Positions 59,261-64,000 of a stretch of 64,000 nucleotides of DNA are shown here, in pieces; position 1 is the first letter of the stretch; every line of letters begins with the position of its first letter. The position numbers were made by a program, and so were the translations under genes. This stretch comes from Aphelocoma coerulescens (Eukaryota; Chordata; Aves; Passeriformes; Corvidae), in the NCBI RefSeq assembly GCF_041296385.1, contig NC_091013.1:68975563-69039562 (forward strand), read 5' to 3'. The notes beneath the pieces were generated by a model. The model did no database searches, was not told where the DNA came from, and saw only the letters and a list, made by a program, of their open reading frames with translations.

Positions 59261-62200
59261 TATATCCCCACAATCAGTCCTGAAGGCTGCATGTATATGG
59301 CACGTGAGAACACCCTCTCCCAGGCTCATGTTTTTAAATACACCTGTGATTTCTATCCTAAGGCATTCTAATAAACTTACCTGTTTAGTTTTTGGGTACT
59401 AAAGTGATTCTCAGAACCAGTTGGATGCCTTCAAATCAAACTCTATGAAAATGTTACAGTATAAAGGGCTAGGGGGTTTGTAAGCATTGAGTAGGGTACT
59501 TCATAGTAGGAAATAGTACGATTCTTCAGAGCCAATAAAAATATTTTTCTTTCAGTGTCTGCATAAATACAACTTTTCTTCAGAAAGTTAGGTCAAGGTT
59601 TTAAAATGTAATATAAAGCTCTTACAAGAATATGAAAATAGGTAAGAAGATATTAATAAGTACATGACAGTCTTCCTAGCAGATCAGTGGTTCATCTAGT
59701 TGAACAGCCTACCTCAGGCAAGGACCAACACTTCAGAAAAATGCAAAGTTTCTTTCAAGTGCACATTGTGTGAATACAGAAATTGCTGCATCCTCATTAT
59801 ATTCCAGACTTCTGGTCATGATAGTGATCAGTGGCATGTAAATCAGAGAAAATATTCTGGTAGACCAGATATGAAAAGTATGGTATGCCTTACTTGAAAA
59901 ATTATCTTCTCTTAATGAAAAATTTGAAATTTATGTTCTCTTGCAAGTGAAGGGAGCATCTCATTTTAAACTTGGAGCCTAAAGACTGAAAACCTGAGTC
60001 AGCCTCAGGAGGTGCCTTTCTCCCTCCTTTGGCTATAGACAGGGACTCTCAACAGGTTACGTGAGATGAATACAATCTCTTGTGATTATTTTGTACCTAG
60101 AAGCATATGAATGTCTAATTTTTTCAAAGTCTAAAACTAAACTCTCAGTCTGTGATATCTGATGGCAGTAAGTAATATGTATATAGTATTTAGAAATTAT
60201 ACGGTTTTTATTTTCCCATGTAGGAATGTTATTTCTGCTTATATTGACGTCTAGTTTTGTCTTTGGCTTCAGCTGGAGTTGATGCAAGCTTTTCATGCTC
60301 TTTATACATTTTAACAGGGCAAAGACAATTGCTGCTTTCTTCTAAAATAGGAAAAGGGCACTAATAGCTTGCCCTGCGTACCCAGAAAGTCCAGTGTCCC
60401 TGGATTTTAACACTGTGAAAGATCTGACAGTGTTTGGCTAAACTTCTCCCTCTAACATGTTAATGGAGCCAGGTTGCTTGTTACAAATACCACACTGACT
60501 TCTTTTAGACATTCACATTTAGCCATCCAAGGCTATTTCAACACTCCAAGTAATTTCAGAGTCATGCTGGGAGTGCAATTAACTGTTCTTTATTTTTGTT
60601 TATTGCCATTGAAAAGTTGTACTCAAGATGTGCTCAGAGGGGAAAAAACACCCTCTCAAAGTATTAATTACAGATTTTATTAAAAGTGTACAAAAGACTT
60701 AAAGCGTAACCAAGCAATCACTGTTCTCTCACCCTAGGAGAAGGGGGAAGAAAGAATTCCAGTGGCAGGGAGCTTAGCTGCTTTGACAAGAAGGGAAACA
60801 CAGGCCTCCTAATTAACAGTGCAGTTAAAGGGTGAGCAGGTTGTTGCCAAATGTAACCCCAGGGAAAACTGTAAATGCTGTAATCAAGGGAGTTATTTAC
60901 CCCATCAATAAAAACAGCCTGAAACAAATGACATGACGCCCTGAATAACTGTGGTCTGAGAACAGGGAGGTACCAAGGAACGTGGCTCCTGTTGGATGGT
61001 TCTCCCTCAGTCCTGAGGAGCTCGAGGTGATGAGGGTGTGCTGTGTTGCATGGGCAGTGCTGAGCACTGAGCTCGGATCTCATCTCTGTGAAATAAGAGA
61101 AGCACCAAATGGAACATGTCTACACACTATGAATATCCAAAGGGAAACAATGGTCTAAAAATTCCTCAGGTATTGGTCCAAGTCAACTTTCAGGATACCA
61201 GCTGTTGAACTGGGCTGCACCATTTTGGATTTTGTAATGAATCTCAGGAGATTTGTGTCATCTAACCGTAACTGGAGACAAAATGAGGTTTTCCAGTTAT
61301 TTATTTTATTTCTTTCTTTCTCATTTACTTATTGAGTCATTTATTGAGACAGGACTTCATTAAAGAACTAGTGTGCCTTTTTCAGAACATTCTCAGCATC
61401 TTTCAGAGTGCCCAAAAAAGGAATGAAAATCACTTTCACAAATCTCAATCCAAAAATGATTGGGCATGCCTCAAAAAGGCAAAATTTTACTATCTATGCC
61501 TTGGCTGATATTTAGAAGGATACCAGAAAATGCCCCAGATTTAGAGCTTGCCTGGCTTACCCTGGGCCACTCAAGTGTTAAGTAACTCAGTGTCAGTGTT
61601 GAGTCCAGTTCTATGTGCACTCTATGGCAAGAACCATTTGTAATGGTCACCTAAATATGGGTTTGCTTTTTTCTTCCCCTGTCCATGTTAGATTACCCAG
61701 AACATCGGCCATAGCCTCACATGACTGTCCATAGGCTCAGTCCTACATTCTTGATGTCCTGATGTCTTGATATCACATGGATCAGTGACAAAAGGTAGTT
61801 AAAATAAAGCAATGGCTACTGAATACTGTTGGTTGGGGTACCAATTAAAATCTTAGTGCATATAAAAATTTTTTTTCTTAGCTTCAGAAATGTTATTGTG
61901 TTACCTTACAGCTAGCTGCAGGTAATATGTGACTAGATTTCAGATTCTTTGGTACTCCTTCTTCACATAAAGAGGGCTCTGATAATGAGGAGGTGGTTGT
62001 GTGAGTAAGATTACCAGGATCAACAAGGATTTTAAGGACTTGAAGTGACCTACCATAGCATTCCTCTAAAACTGCCTTTTTAATTAGCTTTGATGTAGTC
62101 TTCTCAATGTCTGCTATCAAGAAATCCAGCCAATACTTTTTGTGTGATGGCAGCCAAAGTAAAAAGTAACATAAAGGTGAATGTGGAATTGAAACGATTT

Positions 62201-64000
62201 CCCACTTTTAGTTGTCTAAGTACCTGTGTCCATGCTGAAGTTTCTTTGTGGACACAAAAGATCAGTTTCCAAGCAGCTTCCCCACCATGAAAGACACTTC
62301 TGAGATTTCATGTGCACACCCACCAGGTGTGAGTCATTGTCCTTAGAGCTACTTGTCCCTCTCTTGTTTTCACAGTTTTAGCAACTACCTGGTTACATCA
62401 ATGCAAATGAGTAGAGGATGATGCCCAGCAGATGTGACTGACCTGATTTTCTCATCCATGCAAGTGGAAAGTAATCAATGGAAACAACTAGATTTATAGT
62501 TGTGAAAAAAAGCACTGAAGGCAAATGAAAGATCTGACCTAGCTGGAAAATCTGCCTGTAAATCCACCAGTAAACTCTTCATGTTTTTCACTTCCCTAGA
62601 AAATAACTAGAGACAAGGTTCCTGGGTACCAGGGGCAATGATAGAATGATTAAAATGTCTGTCTGTGCTCCCTGTGCCAGAAATTTTAACACTGCATAGT
62701 GCTTGCCATAAGGGCTGTCCCCATGAGGCCCAGATGCTAATGGGTGTTTGTTCATAGGGCTGGGGGATCCACAGTCTCCAGACAGAGCAGTAGCCTTATC
62801 GTACACCTTTGGCTACTGGCTCATAACATGCCACAGGCATTCTGCAGCATGGAGAAGATGTGGAGATCAGAGGGAAAGGGGGGAAACATCAGATCAGCAT
62901 AAAACTATAGGAATGGCTAGCAGGAGACAGTTCCAGCTGAGCTGGGTGTTCAGTTACTGTTATTTAGGCTTTCTGTGAAACAAATACTGGGTAAGAGACA
63001 ACTTTTAACATCATATAATACACACAGCTTTTTATTGGAGCATGGTAGCAATGGCACCTGCTCACAGCACACGTCAATCTCATCTGTAAGTACTTCCATC
63101 ATTGCAGAACACAGTTACAGCTGTCTCCTAAAAGTATATTATTGTGTTGAACGATGAATGGCATTGTGAAATATTACTTATAATCAGCACCCATTATGGC
63201 AAAGCTCATTAAATTTCTGACAAATCTAAGTGTTGACAGCACTTTAATTTTGTTTTATTGCCGTCTTTTACCTACACAATTTCTATTTCTGGTTTACAGT
63301 TAATAATGAAAGACAGCAGAACTGCACTGTGCTTGAGAATCAGAAAAATAATCTTTTTTAAAGTCCCTGATTTAGGCCATAGGAACAGCGGGTAGTAAAC
63401 ACTGCACTCATTGAAAAGGTGATTAAAGTTTAATAAAACTGTCAAGTGAAATAAACCAATCTCCTTGCAAAACATCCTGTTTGCCAGGTGCTTGGACTTG
63501 ATCTGTTCAAAAATTCTCTTTCCACAGTCTGTTTAAATGTGTAATGTTGTGACTGCCAAGACACAATTCATGTTTTTTGCACGATCTGTTGAGACTTGCT
63601 AATAAAGAAGACTGCTAAAACAACATATTCAGAAGCCACTATAACAAGTTCTATGTAGGATGAATGCACTTTTACTTAATTAACTGCTAAAAACATTCCT
63701 GTCTCTCACCATTCAAGTTAGGCTTTGGAGCCTGGTCCTTCACCCCTGGCTTCATAGAAGATGTGATTCTCCATCCATCTGGTCATCTGCAAGTGTCCAA
63801 ACTATGTTGCTATCTGTCTGACTTGATGGAGCTTTGCACCATTTTTTTCCATATTCATATAATTATACAAAATCCAAGGTAGTAAGAAATCGAACACATA
63901 CATATGGATATAAAATCCATAGTCCCTAAAATCTGTAGTCCCTACAACCATCTGAAACAACTTCATACTGCAAAACTCTATTAAACTTTAGAAATTGGTT
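59261..64000. other. Intergenic to window end; no firm gene
   Basis: AT-rich. A minus-strand stretch of about 104 open codons without ATG lies at about 61893-62205 and is reported as a finding. No transposon or known exon was recognised. Confidence 0.5.

Noticed and set aside
58612..59402. Frames of 72-147 codons on both strands
   Set aside because: They lie in the long minus-strand CR1 fragment.

Overview
The window looks like ordinary vertebrate nuclear DNA, almost certainly avian. It is AT-rich, carries many CR1 LINE fragments with the bird-type 3' end (ATTCTATG-like tail, GGTTGGAAGGGACC motif on the opposite strand), and holds one solo retroviral LTR. Its one recognisable protein gene has eight coding exons with GT-AG introns. 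There is no bacterial-type gene organisation and nothing resembling a phage, plasmid or CRISPR locus.

The gene is cyclin A1 (CCNA1), on the minus strand from 46410 (ATG) to 40742 (TAG). I rebuilt it exon by exon. The eight coding exons total 1230 nt (409 aa plus stop), the reading phase is kept across all seven introns, and every intron is GT-AG. The protein has an N-terminal D-box, a KEN motif, the MRAIL hydrophobic patch, both cyclin folds and the conserved CDK-contact Lys and Glu. A strong CpG island with many GC boxes covers exon 1 and the upstream side (about 46130-46990). A poly(A) signal lies about 195 nt past the stop codon.

Region by region: 1-40540 is the 3' flank of CCNA1. It is AT-rich and apparently gene-free, with CR1 copies at about 8.2, 17.0, 24.2, 24.6 and 29.7 kb, a solo LTR at 28120-28558, simple repeats, and several stretches that look like conserved noncoding elements because of clustered octamer and homeodomain-type words. 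40542-46990 is CCNA1 with its promoter. 47205-47660 is a decayed CR1 that mimics a short gene. 47661-64000 is the 5' flank, with CR1 copies at 53.7-54.3 and 58.2-59.3 kb and a few unexplained open frames. In other amniotes I recall SPART (spartin) upstream of CCNA1 and SERTM1, RFXAP and SMAD9 downstream. I found no coding exon of any of these here.

I found no convincing new biological system. The items most worth checking are a KEN degron in this cyclin A1 that I do not recall in the human protein, overlapping upstream frames and a G16 tract in the CCNA1 5' region, a cysteine-rich open frame flanked by splice-like sites at about 50.0-50.3 kb, a candidate exon at 51.65-51.80 kb, and the candidate conserved noncoding elements.
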